Assembly (NCBI RefSeq): GCF_000196255.1
Contig: NC_006370.1
Span: forward strand, 3,792,791 to 3,856,790
Source of the DNA: Photobacterium profundum SS9
GTDB taxonomy: Bacteria > Pseudomonadota > Gammaproteobacteria > Enterobacterales > Vibrionaceae
Length of the DNA stretch: 64,000 nt
Direction of reading: 5' to 3'
Made by a program: the position numbers and the translations under genes. This document shows positions 53,012 through 63,547 of this stretch, in pieces. The notes under the pieces were generated by a model. That model ran no database searches. It was not told the DNA's origin and saw only the letters and a list, made by a program, of their open reading frames with translations. Every line of letters starts with the position of its first letter. Position 1 is the first letter of the stretch.

Positions 53012-56000
53012 TTAGCTTTTTACTGCACTTTTCATTCGCTGATTCAATAATGCGCGTAACTTCAACGGTTTTACCGGTTTACTAATAAAGCTAAAGCCAT
53101 GCCCTCGAACAGCCTGCTGGGTTTCTGATGTACGGTCGGCGCTAATAACTGCCCCTTTGAAGCTTTTGCCCAAACGTAAACTACATTGCTGTAAAACTTG
53201 TAATCCGGTTTGATTATTGGCTAGGTGATAATCGCTTAATACAAACTCCGGCACCCAGCCGTCTTCCAGCTGCTGAATAGCGCCGACAACGCTTTCAGCT
53301 AAACGCACATCACAGCCCCATCTCACTAGTAACGTTTCCATCCCTAGAAGTATTTCGGGCTCATTATCGACACATAGCACACGCACTCCGTTCAGTGGTG
53401 CAGCCTTTTCTGCCGCTAGCTGAGAGATCACAGTTTGTTGTTTTTGAGTTACTATTCCACGCGAAACTGAGAGCGCAAAAACAGTCCCTTCTCCCGGCCA
53501 TGAACGTAACGATAACGGATGTTCAAGCACCCGACTGATCCCACGGGCTATCGCCAACCCCAGTCCTAATCCATGATCTGCACCACTGGTTTGAATACGA
53601 GTGAATTCATCAAAAATATCAGCCTGTTTTTCAAGAGGAATACCTGGCCCGTTATCCCACACTTCAATCTGCAGCTTACCTTTAATTCGGCGTACACCTA
53701 ATAACACCTTGCCATGCGGGTTATAACGAAACGCATTGGTTAAAAAGTTCTGCAATGCACGGCGCAATAATTTAGGGTCAGACACAATCACAGCATTACT
53801 TTCCAATACTGCAAATTGAATGCCTTGTTGTTTGGCCAATACACCAAATTCAGCGCTTAAGGTGTCGAATACTTCACAGATAGGAAATGGATGAACATTC
53901 ACTTGTAGCTTGCCCGCTTCTAGTCGCGACACATCTAATAAGTCACCAATCAAATCTTCTGCAGCACCGAGGGCGCTTTCAATATGGCGCGACAGCTTGA
54001 TGGTTTCATCTTCTTTGGCGAGCTCTGATAACGAAGAGGAAAATAAACGTGCGGCATTTAACGGCTGCATCAGATCATGACTAACGGCGGCTAGGAATCG
54101 GCTCTTTGATTGAGCCTGTTGCTCAGCTTGTTGTGTTGCATTAACCAAACGGCGATTTAATTGCTCCAGCTCTTGGGTCCGTTTTTGTACCCGCGCTTCT
54201 AGGTGCTCATTGGCATCTTTCAATGCTTGCTCTGCTTGGCGAAAAGCGGTGATATCAATAAAGCTCATCACGAAACCACCACCCGGCATCGGATTACCTT
54301 GAACTTCAATTACCTGCCCATCAGCGCGAACACGAGAAGAAGTATGCGCAGTACCCCGCTGCAAGTGCTCTACCCGCTTGGCGACATGTTTTTCGGGATC
54401 ACCGGATCCACATAATCCTTCCATGGCGTTATGTCGGATCACATCAGCAATGGGTCTCCCCACTTGAATTAAACTCGGAGGAAAGGTAAATAACTCAAGA
54501 TAACGCTGATTCCACGCCACCAGCCTTAATTGCTTGTCTACAACAGCAATGCCTTGGCTAATATGTTCAATAGCCCCTTGCAATAAACCTCGGCTGAAAT
54601 CGAACAATTCTGAGGCCTCATCCACAATGGTGGCCACTTCCTCAAGCTGCATGTTTCGCCCTTGCAACGCTGACGTTAATACCAGCCGAGCAGAAGAGGC
54701 ACCAAACACCCCAGCAAGTACTCGTTCGGTATGACGAATCAATACACCTGATGCTTGCTGTTGAGGCAATAATGGAGCTTGATGCTGTTCTGCAAATTGA
54801 CGAAAAGCATGATGTACACGTTTACGCCCGACAAAACGGGCCGCCAACATTTCTAATTCTGCGACGGTAACACGCGTCTGGTATAAGCTGGCATTTTCAG
54901 TTTCAGGTAACGGAGCACCTACGAACGTTGCCGCTTGTAATCGTTCAGTCAACGACGATCGGGTCACCAATGATACCGAGGTATATAAGGCAATATTCAC
55001 TAAAAGACTGAGTAACATTCCCCAATCAACCGACGTGATAGCCTGTAATATAGGAAGTTGTGGTGGGGTAAGTAGCCAGAGTAAAACGTTCGTATCTGCA
55101 TTACCAGCCAGCATGCTCGTTTGAGCCATCATGGTAATAACCCAAATAGCCGAGCCACCAAACAACCCTGCATAAACCCCTTTTTTATTCCCCTTTCGCC
55201 AATAAATACCGCCCAATAATGCCGGGGCAAATTGCGCAATGGCAGCAAAAGACAATAAGCCTATAGCCGATAGCGATGGAATATTATCGAGTATCTGATA
55301 AAAGCCCCAAGCCGATAATAACAACAATAAAATCAACGCACGGCGCACATTCAATAACAACCCAGAAAAAGCACTGAAGTTTTTTCCAGACACTCTTAAG
55401 CGGCGCAAAACTAACGGTAAAACTAAGTCATTGGAAACCATAATCGCCAGCGCAATGGTCGATACAATCACCATACCACTAGCAGCAGATGTGCCTCCTA
55501 AAAAAGCCAGCAGCGCAATACTTTCAGCCCCTTGTTGTAAAGGTAGGCTTATCACATACGTATCAGCAGACACGCTGGACATCATCAGCGCTTGTCCGGC
55601 TAATGCCAGCGGTAAAACAAAGATCCCCATCAACACGAGGTATAACGGAAAAATCCAACGGGCTTTATGTAAATCTTTTACCCGACTATTTTCGACCACA
55701 ATGGTATGAAACTGACGAGGTAAACAAATAATCGCCGCCATCGTCAGCATGGTGTGAATCAACAAGCTGCCAATATTTGGCATTGATGATTCTAAATACG
55801 ACGTTTTAACCACTTGTAAATCAGGCAGTTCAAATAACAAGCCCACAGCAAAAACACCCACAATCAAGAAAGCGGCGAGTTTCACCAATGATTCAAATGC
55901 AACAGCCATCATCATGCCGCGATGGTGCTCTGTGGTATCAATATGGCGGGTACCAAATAGCACCGTGAAAGCGGCTAATGCGAGGGTAACCAACCACGCG

Positions 56001-56476
56001 GTATCCATTTCATTAATGCCAATCCCGCTACCTAGATCAGGGGCGATTTGGTCAATCCCCATCGTAATGGCACGTAGCTGCAAAGCAATATAAGGCAGAA
56101 TACCGACCACGGCGATAATCGTGACCAATACCGCTAACCCTTGAGATTTTCCATAACGTGCCGCGATAAAATCAGCAATAGACGTAATGTGTTCGCGTTT
56201 CGCAATTAAGATCAGTCGGGCAAGAATGCGCCAACCGAGGGTAAAAACAATAATAGGGGCAAGATAAATAGGCAGGAATGACCAAGCATTTTGGCTGGCT
56301 TGGCCAACCGTGCCATAAAAGGTCCAAGAGGTACAATACACCGCGATGGATAAGCTATAAATCCACGGACGATATTTTGCCATCCATTTAACTTTTTTAT
56401 CGCCATACCACGCGATAAAAAACAGTAGCCCTAAGTAGGCTAACGAGACCGGCACGACGATCCATCCTTGCGCCAT
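53012..56476 (-). CDS. crbS: Hybrid sensor histidine kinase CrbS with sodium:solute symporter domain
   Basis: Very large (1154 residues) sensor kinase of the acetate switch. Residues 1 to about 500 form an SLC5/SSS transporter-like domain with 13 helices, followed by a linker of the STAC type. A PAS domain follows (AIEHISQGIAVVDKQLRLVAWN), then a coiled coil and HisKA with the phospho-accepting His in AVSHDLMQPLN. The HATPase has NFLTNAFRYNPHG and DNGPGIP, and the C-terminal receiver domain has Asp in VLSDYHL. All catalytic residues are present. In vibrios CrbS signals through CrbR to acs. It is convergent with the symporter operon. Confidence 0.9.
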   Translation of the reverse strand: MAQGWIVVPVSLAYLGLLFFIAWYGDKKVKWMAKYRPWIYSLSIAVYCTSWTFYGTVGQASQNAWSFLPIYLAPIIVFTLGWRILARLILIAKREHITSIADFIAARYGKSQGLAVLVTIIAVVGILPYIALQLRAITMGIDQIAPDLGSGIGINEMDTAWLVTLALAAFTVLFGTRHIDTTEHHRGMMMAVAFESLVKLAAFLIVGVFAVGLLFELPDLQVVKTSYLESSMPNIGSLLIHTMLTMAAIICLPRQFHTIVVENSRVKDLHKARWIFPLYLVLMGIFVLPLALAGQALMMSSVSADTYVISLPLQQGAESIALLAFLGGTSAASGMVIVSTIALAIMVSNDLVLPLVLRRLRVSGKNFSAFSGLLLNVRRALILLLLLSAWGFYQILDNIPSLSAIGLLSFAAIAQFAPALLGGIYWRKGNKKGVYAGLFGGSAIWVITMMAQTSMLAGNADTNVLLWLLTPPQLPILQAITSVDWGMLLSLLVNIALYTSVSLVTRSSLTERLQAATFVGAPLPETENASLYQTRVTVAELEMLAARFVGRKRVHHAFRQFAEQHQAPLLPQQQASGVLIRHTERVLAGVFGASSARLVLTSALQGRNMQLEEVATIVDEASELFDFSRGLLQGAIEHISQGIAVVDKQLRLVAWNQRYLELFTFPPSLIQVGRPIADVIRHNAMEGLCGSGDPEKHVAKRVEHLQRGTAHTSSRVRADGQVIEVQGNPMPGGGFVMSFIDITAFRQAEQALKDANEHLEARVQKRTQELEQLNRRLVNATQQAEQQAQSKSRFLAAVSHDLMQPLNAARLFSSSLSELAKEDETIKLSRHIESALGAAEDLIGDLLDVSRLEAGKLQVNVHPFPICEVFDTLSAEFGVLAKQQGIQFAVLESNAVIVSDPKLLRRALQNFLTNAFRYNPHGKVLLGVRRIKGKLQIEVWDNGPGIPLEKQADIFDEFTRIQTSGADHGLGLGLAIARGISRVLEHPLSLRSWPGEGTVFALSVSRGIVTQKQQTVISQLAAEKAAPLNGVRVLCVDNEPEILLGMETLLVRWGCDVRLAESVVGAIQQLEDGWVPEFVLSDYHLANNQTGLQVLQQCSLRLGKSFKGAVISADRTSETQQAVRGHGFSFISKPVKPLKLRALLNQRMKSAVKS

Positions 56477-56627
56477 GATACTTCCTGATTGTATTAACGA
56501 TAAGTTAACCCATACTAACCAATCTGGTTAACTACACCAATCAGGATAGATCACAGTTCTTTCTGTGCCGATCTGTAATACGTTTAAAAACGGTCAATTA
56601 AGACTCGCAGAACAATGCCTTACTCTC

Positions 56628-57815
56628 TTAATTTACCGACATAGGTTGTTCTAACTCAGTCGGCTGATCATTACTGTGTGGCTTTGATTCAATTTTCATG
56701 AGTAATACTGGAATACCCATTACAGCCATTAGCCAGAAAAGATTCGCGCCCCACAAACCATATAACCAACCGCTGAGTGCCGTCATAATTGCCATAAATG
56801 CCCCTAATGGCAGCGCATTATAAAGGGCTTGCAATGCCACCATCTGATTACTTTTAGCATGCTGAATATAACGAATCGCCGCTAAGTGTGCCGCCGCAAA
56901 AGTCACACCGTGCAGCGCTTGCGCCATCACCAGTGCAGGCAATTCAGTCATGGTTGCGGTTACCCCCCAGCGCAAAAGTACGCCCACAGCCGCGAGACGA
57001 AACATCATGCCGACGCTCCACTTGGCAAACAAACGCTGACTAAATGCAAATACGCACACTTCAGCGACCACACTAAAGCTCCACAGGTAACCAATAATGG
57101 CTTCGCTATAACCGACTTCTTTCCAATAAATCGCACTGAAACTGTAGTAGGCCGCATGGCTACCTTGCAACAAGGCTACAATAATTAAAAACCGCATAAC
57201 GCTATTATTTTTGACGATGTCGATTAACGCTGGGCGGGGCTGATCATGATGTTCAGTTTCTATCGGTACAATAGCTGGGGTACGCATTGAAAACAATAAT
57301 GCCACCACCAACCCAGCAATCGCAACCCAAGGAATAACACTCGCCCCATATTTAGCCGCTAAGATCCCAACAATGGTTGAGCCTGCAATAAAGGCAATTG
57401 ACCCCCACAAGCGAGTACGCCCGTAATCAAGGTGTTTCCCTTTTGCATAGAAATTAGCTAATGCATCAGAAAGTGGAATAATTGGCCCAGCAGCCAAGTT
57501 AAACAACACAGTGACCGCCGCTAACGCCCACAGGCTACCGCCACAGAAAATATAAATAACACAAGCAATCAGGCAGGCTAATGTAAACCAACGCAAGGCT
57601 GGAATAAGGTGCTCCACATTATGAATTCGCGGTGTCAGCACAACATTCGCTACGCAGCGAACTCCAAGACCTAAACCCAGCAATAAACCAATATCAGAAG
57701 CATCTACCCCTAAATGCGCAAACCACAACGCCCAAAAAGGAAGGTAAACACCATAAGTGAAGAAAAAACCAAACAGATATTGCGAGGTCCATCCATAGGG
57801 ACTACTACGAAACAT
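56628..57815 (-). CDS. HcaT-like major facilitator superfamily transporter
   Basis: MFS permease of about 395 residues with 12 predicted helices. The N-terminus (SQYLFGFFFTYGVYLPFWALWFAHLG) and LLLGLGLGVRCVANVVLTPR resemble the E. coli 3-phenylpropionate transporter HcaT and the MFS_1-like group. Several in-frame starts exist up to 57863. ATG 57815 is preferred because GGAA lies seven bases upstream and the conserved part begins there. The substrate is not predictable. Confidence 0.82.
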   Translation of the reverse strand: MFRSSPYGWTSQYLFGFFFTYGVYLPFWALWFAHLGVDASDIGLLLGLGLGVRCVANVVLTPRIHNVEHLIPALRWFTLACLIACVIYIFCGGSLWALAAVTVLFNLAAGPIIPLSDALANFYAKGKHLDYGRTRLWGSIAFIAGSTIVGILAAKYGASVIPWVAIAGLVVALLFSMRTPAIVPIETEHHDQPRPALIDIVKNNSVMRFLIIVALLQGSHAAYYSFSAIYWKEVGYSEAIIGYLWSFSVVAEVCVFAFSQRLFAKWSVGMMFRLAAVGVLLRWGVTATMTELPALVMAQALHGVTFAAAHLAAIRYIQHAKSNQMVALQALYNALPLGAFMAIMTALSGWLYGLWGANLFWLMAVMGIPVLLMKIESKPHSNDQPTELEQPMSVN

Positions 57816-57999
57816 GCCAATTCCAAAATGCATAATAGGAAATAATACCGACATTATGCCCAACCTATCGCCATAACCCCAAAGATAAATAAGGCAAATC
57901 TTTCAATCTCTTTTTCCCCCTTTAAATATGCCAAACTTCGTACATTAATCCCCTCTTATTTCTTATCTACGATAACAATAAAAAGAACGGTATTACTCA

Positions 58000-58066
58000 T
58001 ATACCCAAGCTGCCTCAAGGTGCTCGTTTTAGCGAGAATTCTGCATTTTGAGGTAACTTGGGTATA
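58000..58066. repeat. 67-bp palindromic intergenic repeat
   Basis: TATACCCAAGCTGCCTCAA at the left and its near-complement (two mismatches in 19) at the right enclose a small internal hairpin (CTCGTTTTAGCGAG). There is no coding capacity. It resembles short mobile palindromic repeats seen dispersed in Vibrionaceae intergenic regions. Confidence 0.75.
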
Positions 58067-58163
58067 GACTAAAGTCGTCTAGAGCTTATCGCCTGCATCA
58101 GCGACACTGGTTATATGAAGTAATAGGTTATATGAAGAAATAGGTTATAAGACGAGGTATAGC

Positions 58164-59966
58164 ATGCCGGATAAATTCGACACATCAGTCACGCCCTTTG
58201 ATCGTCTTCATCATGCTGAGCAAAAAATGCTGAAAGATGCATTAGATGTCGCTTATTACCGTGAAGGCAATAAAATCATCACAACTGGTGACGCTTGCAA
58301 CCATTTGTTTATTATCATTAAGGGAGGTGTTGAAGAAACCTCTTCTGATGGTACAGAAACCTATGCCCATTACGTCACTGACGATATGTTCGATGTACGT
58401 GCTCAGCTTGAAAATAAAAGCCGTCATGATTATATCGCGCTAGAAGATACACTCTGTTATCTCTTACCTCGTGAAATTTTCATCGAGCTGTATCGTTCTA
58501 ACGGGCAATTCGCCGCCTATTTCGATAATAATTTAGCACGTCGTCAAAATTTAATTGAAGAGGCACAGCGCCAACAAAATCTCGCCGAATTCATTTTGAC
58601 AAAAGTGGATGATGACAACATTCAACCCTGCCTAATTGTGCCCCATGACACCGACTTAAAACGGGTGACAGAAAAAATGCGCACCCAAGGCTTCGATGCC
58701 GCTCTGGTCGCACTTAATTCAACACCGCAATATGGCATTGTTACCCGCACCGATTTACTGCATGCGGTGATGTTAGATCAACTGCCTTCTGATACCCCAG
58801 TTAGTCAAATCGCCACTACGCCAGTTATTAGCGTCAACAAAGATGATTTTTTGTTTAATGCCATGATTGCAATGACCCGTCATAAAGTGAAACGGGTACA
58901 AGTGCTTGATGCTGGGCAAGTTGTTGGCATGTTAGATTTAACGCAAATCTTGAGCTTATTTTCCACCCACTCTCACGTACTAACATTACGCATTGCACGT
59001 GCTGAAACCATTGAAGAATTATCGCTAGCAGCCAGTAGCCAACAACGTTTAGTGGCAACCTTGTTTAATAATGGTATTCATACGCTGTTTGTGATGGAAC
59101 TGATCGCCTCGGTAAATGAACAGATTATCGAAAAAGCCTTTCAATTAATTGTCCCGCCAACAATGCACAACTATTGCTGCTTCGTTGTAATGGGATCTGA
59201 AGGACGTGGCGAACAAATTTTAAAAACCGACCAGGATAATGCACTCATTATTCAAGATGGTGTCGATTGGCCAGATTGTGCCAATGTCATGGATAAATTA
59301 ACCCTTACATTACAACAACTCGGCTATCCACTTTGCCCAGGAAAAGTCATGGTGAACAACCCTAAATGGGTGAAATCACAAAGTGAATGGTTACATACGA
59401 TTAGTCGCTCTTGCCAACAAGCAACCGAAGAATCCATGATGGATTTAGCGATACTTGCCGATAGTCATGCTGTCGCAGGCAATCGCGTTTTACTCAACCC
59501 ACTGCAAACCTATTTGCATCAGCAGTTAGCAGAAAAAGAACTGTTGTTATCTACTTTTACTCGTCCTGCTTTGCGCTTCAGCGTACCTTTAACTCTATTT
59601 GGTAAAATAAAATCAACCAAGCAAGGAGTCGATATTAAACGGGGTGGGATCTTTCCAATCGTTCATGGTATTCGGGCATTAGCCTTAGAAAATAAAATTG
59701 AACCCAATAATACCTTTGAACGCATTCATCAACTCGAATTGCGCAAAGTCTTAGAGCCAGCCACCGCGTCTAATTTAAGCGAAGCCCTTAAACTATTCAT
59801 CAGAACCCGTTTACGCCAACAGCTTAACCACCAAGCCGGTGGACAAAGCCAGCAATTGAACGTCAGTGACCTTAGTCGTGCTGAACGAGATCTACTGCGC
59901 CACAGCCTTCATGTGGTAAAGAAGTTTAAAGAATGGCTCGGTTATCACTACCAAATAAGGGATTAA
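58164..59966 (+). CDS. Cyclic-nucleotide-binding/CBS/DUF294 protein
   Basis: Cytoplasmic multi-domain signalling protein of 600 residues. The N-terminal cNMP-binding-like domain (EGNKIITTGDACNHLFIIIKG) is followed by a CBS pair (about 160-275). A DUF294 nucleotidyltransferase-like domain has GSEGRGEQILKTDQDNALI, carrying the GS and DxD-type signature, and is followed by DUF294_C. The family is related to GlnD-type uridylyltransferases, but targets are unknown. The gene is followed after two bases by an exonuclease gene, a conserved pairing upstream of acs in this group. The link to acetate metabolism is by context only. Confidence 0.9.
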   Translation: MPDKFDTSVTPFDRLHHAEQKMLKDALDVAYYREGNKIITTGDACNHLFIIIKGGVEETSSDGTETYAHYVTDDMFDVRAQLENKSRHDYIALEDTLCYLLPREIFIELYRSNGQFAAYFDNNLARRQNLIEEAQRQQNLAEFILTKVDDDNIQPCLIVPHDTDLKRVTEKMRTQGFDAALVALNSTPQYGIVTRTDLLHAVMLDQLPSDTPVSQIATTPVISVNKDDFLFNAMIAMTRHKVKRVQVLDAGQVVGMLDLTQILSLFSTHSHVLTLRIARAETIEELSLAASSQQRLVATLFNNGIHTLFVMELIASVNEQIIEKAFQLIVPPTMHNYCCFVVMGSEGRGEQILKTDQDNALIIQDGVDWPDCANVMDKLTLTLQQLGYPLCPGKVMVNNPKWVKSQSEWLHTISRSCQQATEESMMDLAILADSHAVAGNRVLLNPLQTYLHQQLAEKELLLSTFTRPALRFSVPLTLFGKIKSTKQGVDIKRGGIFPIVHGIRALALENKIEPNNTFERIHQLELRKVLEPATASNLSEALKLFIRTRLRQQLNHQAGGQSQQLNVSDLSRAERDLLRHSLHVVKKFKEWLGYHYQIRD

Positions 59967-59968
59967 TA

Positions 59969-60592
59969 ATGAACCTATTACAACGTTATTGGTATCAGCG
60001 AAAATTAAAAGATAACCCTTATGGTCAGCTCTTTAATCGCTATCAGGGTGATGAACTTGTCTCTGTAGATTGTGAAACCACCAGCCTTGATCCGCACAGT
60101 GCAGAGTTGGTTACCATTGCGGCGACCGTTATTAAAAACAATCGTATACTCACCAGTAAATCGATCCATTTAACCCTAAGAGCACCAATCAGTTTAGACG
60201 CTAATTCAATCACGATTCATCGCATTCGCCATCAAGATTTACGCGCAGGATTAGGTGAAAAAGAGGCCTTAACCACACTGCTTAATTTTATTGGTAATCG
60301 CCCTTTAGTGGGTTATCACATTCGCTATGACAAAACGATTTTGGATCGCTATTACCGACGGTTATTTGGTTTTGCATTACCCAATAAATTGGTAGAGGTG
60401 AGCCACCTCTACCATGACCGTTTAGAACGGCTTCTGCCGAATGCTTATTACGATCTAAGTTTAGAAGCCATTAGCCGCCACCTTGGCCTTCCGGTACCAG
60501 AGCGGCATGACGCGCTCGAAGATACGATTACTGCCGCTTTGATTTATGTACGGCTAAAACACGGTGATTTTCCGACGCTCCGTTCAGCGTAA
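59969..60592 (+). CDS. DnaQ-like 3'-5' exonuclease
   Basis: A 207-residue DEDD-family exonuclease resembling the DNA polymerase III epsilon subunit. Exo I is in VSVDCETTSLDP, exo II in VGYHIRYDKTILDRYY, and exo III has His/Asp in RHDALEDTITAALI. ATG 59969 is used, with TAAGG upstream; the longer frame overlaps the preceding gene. It is translationally linked to the DUF294 gene. It is not the replicative proofreading subunit, which is longer. Its role is unclear, possibly nucleotide signalling or repair. Confidence 0.9.
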   Translation: MNLLQRYWYQRKLKDNPYGQLFNRYQGDELVSVDCETTSLDPHSAELVTIAATVIKNNRILTSKSIHLTLRAPISLDANSITIHRIRHQDLRAGLGEKEALTTLLNFIGNRPLVGYHIRYDKTILDRYYRRLFGFALPNKLVEVSHLYHDRLERLLPNAYYDLSLEAISRHLGLPVPERHDALEDTITAALIYVRLKHGDFPTLRSA

Positions 60593-60793
60593 ATAATGCA
60601 AGAAGCCTTGTGCGGTGCAAGATTTTTATGTAATTTCGATGTAATACCTACAATTTCTACCTTGATCATGCTCTCTAATCCTAAAGTCTAATTGTGGCAA
60701 ACGTTGATCTATCGGAAGTTAGTATCAACAGCGACAAACGATATTATCCGGTCCCAGATTGGACAAAAAAACGGAAACACTAAGGAGAGTACG

Positions 60794-62743
60794 ATGAGTG
60801 AAGTTCATGTTTATCCAGTCAATCAAGAGATTGCAGCTACAGCCCACGTAAATGATGAACAATATCGTGAGATGTACCAGCAATCGGTGATCAACCCTGA
60901 AGGTTTCTGGCGTGAACACGGTCAGATTGTAGACTGGATCAAACCATTCACTAAAGTGAAGCACACTTCTTTTGATACTGGCCATGTCAGCGTTAAGTGG
61001 TTTGAAGATGGCACGCTGAACGTTTCGGCAAACTGTATTGACCGCCACCTCGCGACCCGCGGCGATCAGCCCGCGATCATTTGGGAAGGCGACGATCCTA
61101 CCGATGATGCCACATTTACGTATAACGAATTACACGAACAAGTCTGTAAGTTCTCTAACGCACTGAAAAGCCAAGGCGTACGCAAAGGCGATGTAGTGTG
61201 TCTTTACATGCCAATGGTGGCAGAAGCGGCAATTGCTATGCTGGCTTGCACACGAATCGGGGCGGTACATACCATTGTATTTGGTGGTTTCTCTCCAGAA
61301 GCGCTTGCTGGCCGTATTGTTGATTCCAACGCAAAGCTCGTGATTACTGCCGATGAAGGCGTTCGGGCTGGCCGTGCTGTACCACTGAAAAAGAATGTGG
61401 ATGATGCCTTAGCCAATAAAAATGTCACGAGTATCGAAAAAGTCATCGTACTTAAGCGTACTGGCGGTAATGTTGAATGGCACAGCGAGCGGGATGTGTG
61501 GTGGCATGAAGCAACAGCAGTCGCATCTTCTCACTGTGAGCCTGAAGAAATGAATGCAGAAGATCCTCTTTTCATTCTATATACCTCAGGATCAACAGGT
61601 AAACCTAAAGGTGTTCTTCACACAACAGGTGGTTACTTAGTGTATGCCACCATGACCTTTAAATATGTTTTCGATTACCAAGAAGGCGATGTGTACTGGT
61701 GTACCGCCGATGTCGGTTGGATTACCGGTCACAGTTACTTGGTATATGGCCCGCTGGCCAACGGTGCAACAACCGTGCTATTTGAAGGTGTGCCAAACTA
61801 CCCATCAACCAGCCGTATGAGTGAAGTGGTTGATAAGCATAATGTCAGTATTCTTTATACTGCACCAACAGCCATCCGTGCATTAATGGCAAAAGGCACA
61901 GAAGCGATTAAAGGTACGTCACGATCCTCACTGCGTATTATGGGATCAGTCGGCGAGCCCATTAACCCTGAAGCATGGGAATGGTATCACCATACCATTG
62001 GCGACAGCCGTTGCCCTATTGTTGATACATGGTGGCAAACAGAAACAGGCGGTATCTTAATTACGCCATTACCTGGCGCGACAGCGCTAAAACCTGGTTC
62101 TGCCACTCGTCCATTTTTCGGTGTTCAGCCAGCCATCGTTGATAATATGGGGAATATCTTAGAAGGTGTCGCTGAAGGTAACTTGGTTATGGTTGATTCA
62201 TGGCCTGGGCAGATGCGTACTTTATGGGGTGACCATGAACGCTTCGAACAAACTTACTTCTCAACCTTCCAAGGTATGTATTTCACCGGTGATGGCGCAC
62301 GTCGTGATGAAGACGGTTACTACTGGATCACTGGTCGTGTCGATGACGTCTTGAATATCTCAGGCCACCGTATGGGTACAGCTGAAATTGAATCCGCATT
62401 AGTGGCTTTCGATAAGATAGCAGAAGCTGCGATTGTTGGGGTGCCACACGATATTAAAGGCCAAGCAATTTATGCTTATATCACGCTGAATGATGGTGAA
62501 ATACCCAGCGCTGAGCTGCATAAAGAAGTGAAAGATTGGGTACGTAAAGAAATTGGTCCTATTGCGACCCCTGACTTCCTCCATTGGACCGATGCCTTAC
62601 CGAAAACACGTTCGGGTAAAATTATGCGCCGAATTCTCCGTAAGATTGCCACGGGTGATACTGGAAGTTTGGGTGATACATCAACGCTCGCTGACCCTAG
62701 CGTGGTTGATAAACTGATCGCAGAAAAACAAACTATTTTATAA
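60794..62743 (+). CDS. acs: Acetyl-CoA synthetase
   Basis: Activates acetate to acetyl-CoA through acetyl-AMP. The 649-residue protein has the AMP-binding P-loop [12 protein letters not shown], the WWQTETGG substrate motif and [18 protein letters not shown] at the hinge. The C-terminal [12 protein letters not shown] holds the catalytic lysine that is silenced by acetylation. ATG 60794 follows TAAGGAGA, so the frame opening at 60692 is rejected. It is the expected CrbSR target. E. coli Acs is 652 residues. Confidence 0.98.
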   Translation: MSEVHVYPVNQEIAATAHVNDEQYREMYQQSVINPEGFWREHGQIVDWIKPFTKVKHTSFDTGHVSVKWFEDGTLNVSANCIDRHLATRGDQPAIIWEGDDPTDDATFTYNELHEQVCKFSNALKSQGVRKGDVVCLYMPMVAEAAIAMLACTRIGAVHTIVFGGFSPEALAGRIVDSNAKLVITADEGVRAGRAVPLKKNVDDALANKNVTSIEKVIVLKRTGGNVEWHSERDVWWHEATAVASSHCEPEEMNAEDPLFILYTSGSTGKPKGVLHTTGGYLVYATMTFKYVFDYQEGDVYWCTADVGWITGHSYLVYGPLANGATTVLFEGVPNYPSTSRMSEVVDKHNVSILYTAPTAIRALMAKGTEAIKGTSRSSLRIMGSVGEPINPEAWEWYHHTIGDSRCPIVDTWWQTETGGILITPLPGATALKPGSATRPFFGVQPAIVDNMGNILEGVAEGNLVMVDSWPGQMRTLWGDHERFEQTYFSTFQGMYFTGDGARRDEDGYYWITGRVDDVLNISGHRMGTAEIESALVAFDKIAEAAIVGVPHDIKGQAIYAYITLNDGEIPSAELHKEVKDWVRKEIGPIATPDFLHWTDALPKTRSGKIMRRILRKIATGDTGSLGDTSTLADPSVVDKLIAEKQTIL

Positions 62744-62759
62744 CAGCACACTACCCGCT

Positions 62760-62789
62760 TAAAAAAGCCGCCGTCTGGCGGCTTTTTTA
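62760..62789 (+). terminator. Intrinsic terminator of acs
   Basis: AAAAAAGCCGCC-GTCT-GGCGGCTTTTTT, 15 bases after the stop. Confidence 0.95.
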
Positions 62790-62825
62790 TAAATGCAGCA
62801 ATAACACTGACTATTTTTTATCGTA

Positions 62826-63090
62826 ATACCAAATCCATTAATTATCTGACCATTCAGAATACCACTGGGAGTCGAGTTCAAGGATAGTGTTTGATAGAAG
62901 AGTGGTTCTCTTTTGAAATCGCTAGACACAGAAGTTGGCTTCCAGTGATGTTCCCTTTGGGCGAGTTTAAAATACTTTTATACTGCGTTAATAAATTTCA
63001 ATTTAGAGCCACTAGATCCTCAATTTATCTCCTTGTCTAAAAGCATTTTAACTCTCGCTGAACTGATCAGATAATTAATGGATTTGGTAT
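62826..63090. mobile_element. 265-bp MITE-like element, copy 2
   Basis: Same length and organisation as the copy at 13485-13749, in the same orientation. The terminal inverted repeats match perfectly over 24 bases (beginning ATACCAAATCCATTAA). The internal sequence is mostly conserved, for example GAAGAGTGGTTCTCTTTTGA. It has no transposase. It lies between the acs terminator and aroQ. Confidence 0.88.
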
Positions 63091-63547
63091 AACATCAACT
63101 GAAATAAAGATTTGCTTACAAAACGTACCGCTGTACGTGTGAATTTTTAAACCTTGATCTCGATATCTGCGTAACAAAACCGCTACCACTAAAAAAATGT
63201 ATGCAAAAAAACAAGTCGATTACGGTAGCAATAATCACTCACTCAAATTGATTAAACCGCTTCAATATGTGTAAAAAATGGAACCATCCCCATATTTTCG
63301 CCTCTATTCTGCTGAACTTGCGGTAAAAATGGTCATCTAATAAAATTATAAAATATGCATACAGCTTACAAGTGTACGCGGTAAGTTCGGTGATTAGACC
63401 AGTATTTTGCTGCTATTTGCGGTGATTTCTCTATAATCGCTCAACAAACATTGTTTGGCAGTCTAAATCAGTTCATCGGGATGCAACTTTGCAGTTTATT
63501 GCATGTTGTTAGAGTAAAACCTCAAAAACAAGTGGATATACGTCAAG
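63091..63547. other. aroQ upstream region
   Basis: No gene was seen. A TATAAT -10 element at 63432-63437 without a clear -35 is a candidate aroQ promoter. A CATACAGCTT motif at 63358-63367 follows an AT-rich stretch and resembles the GTACAGCTT motifs elsewhere in the window. Confidence 0.4.
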
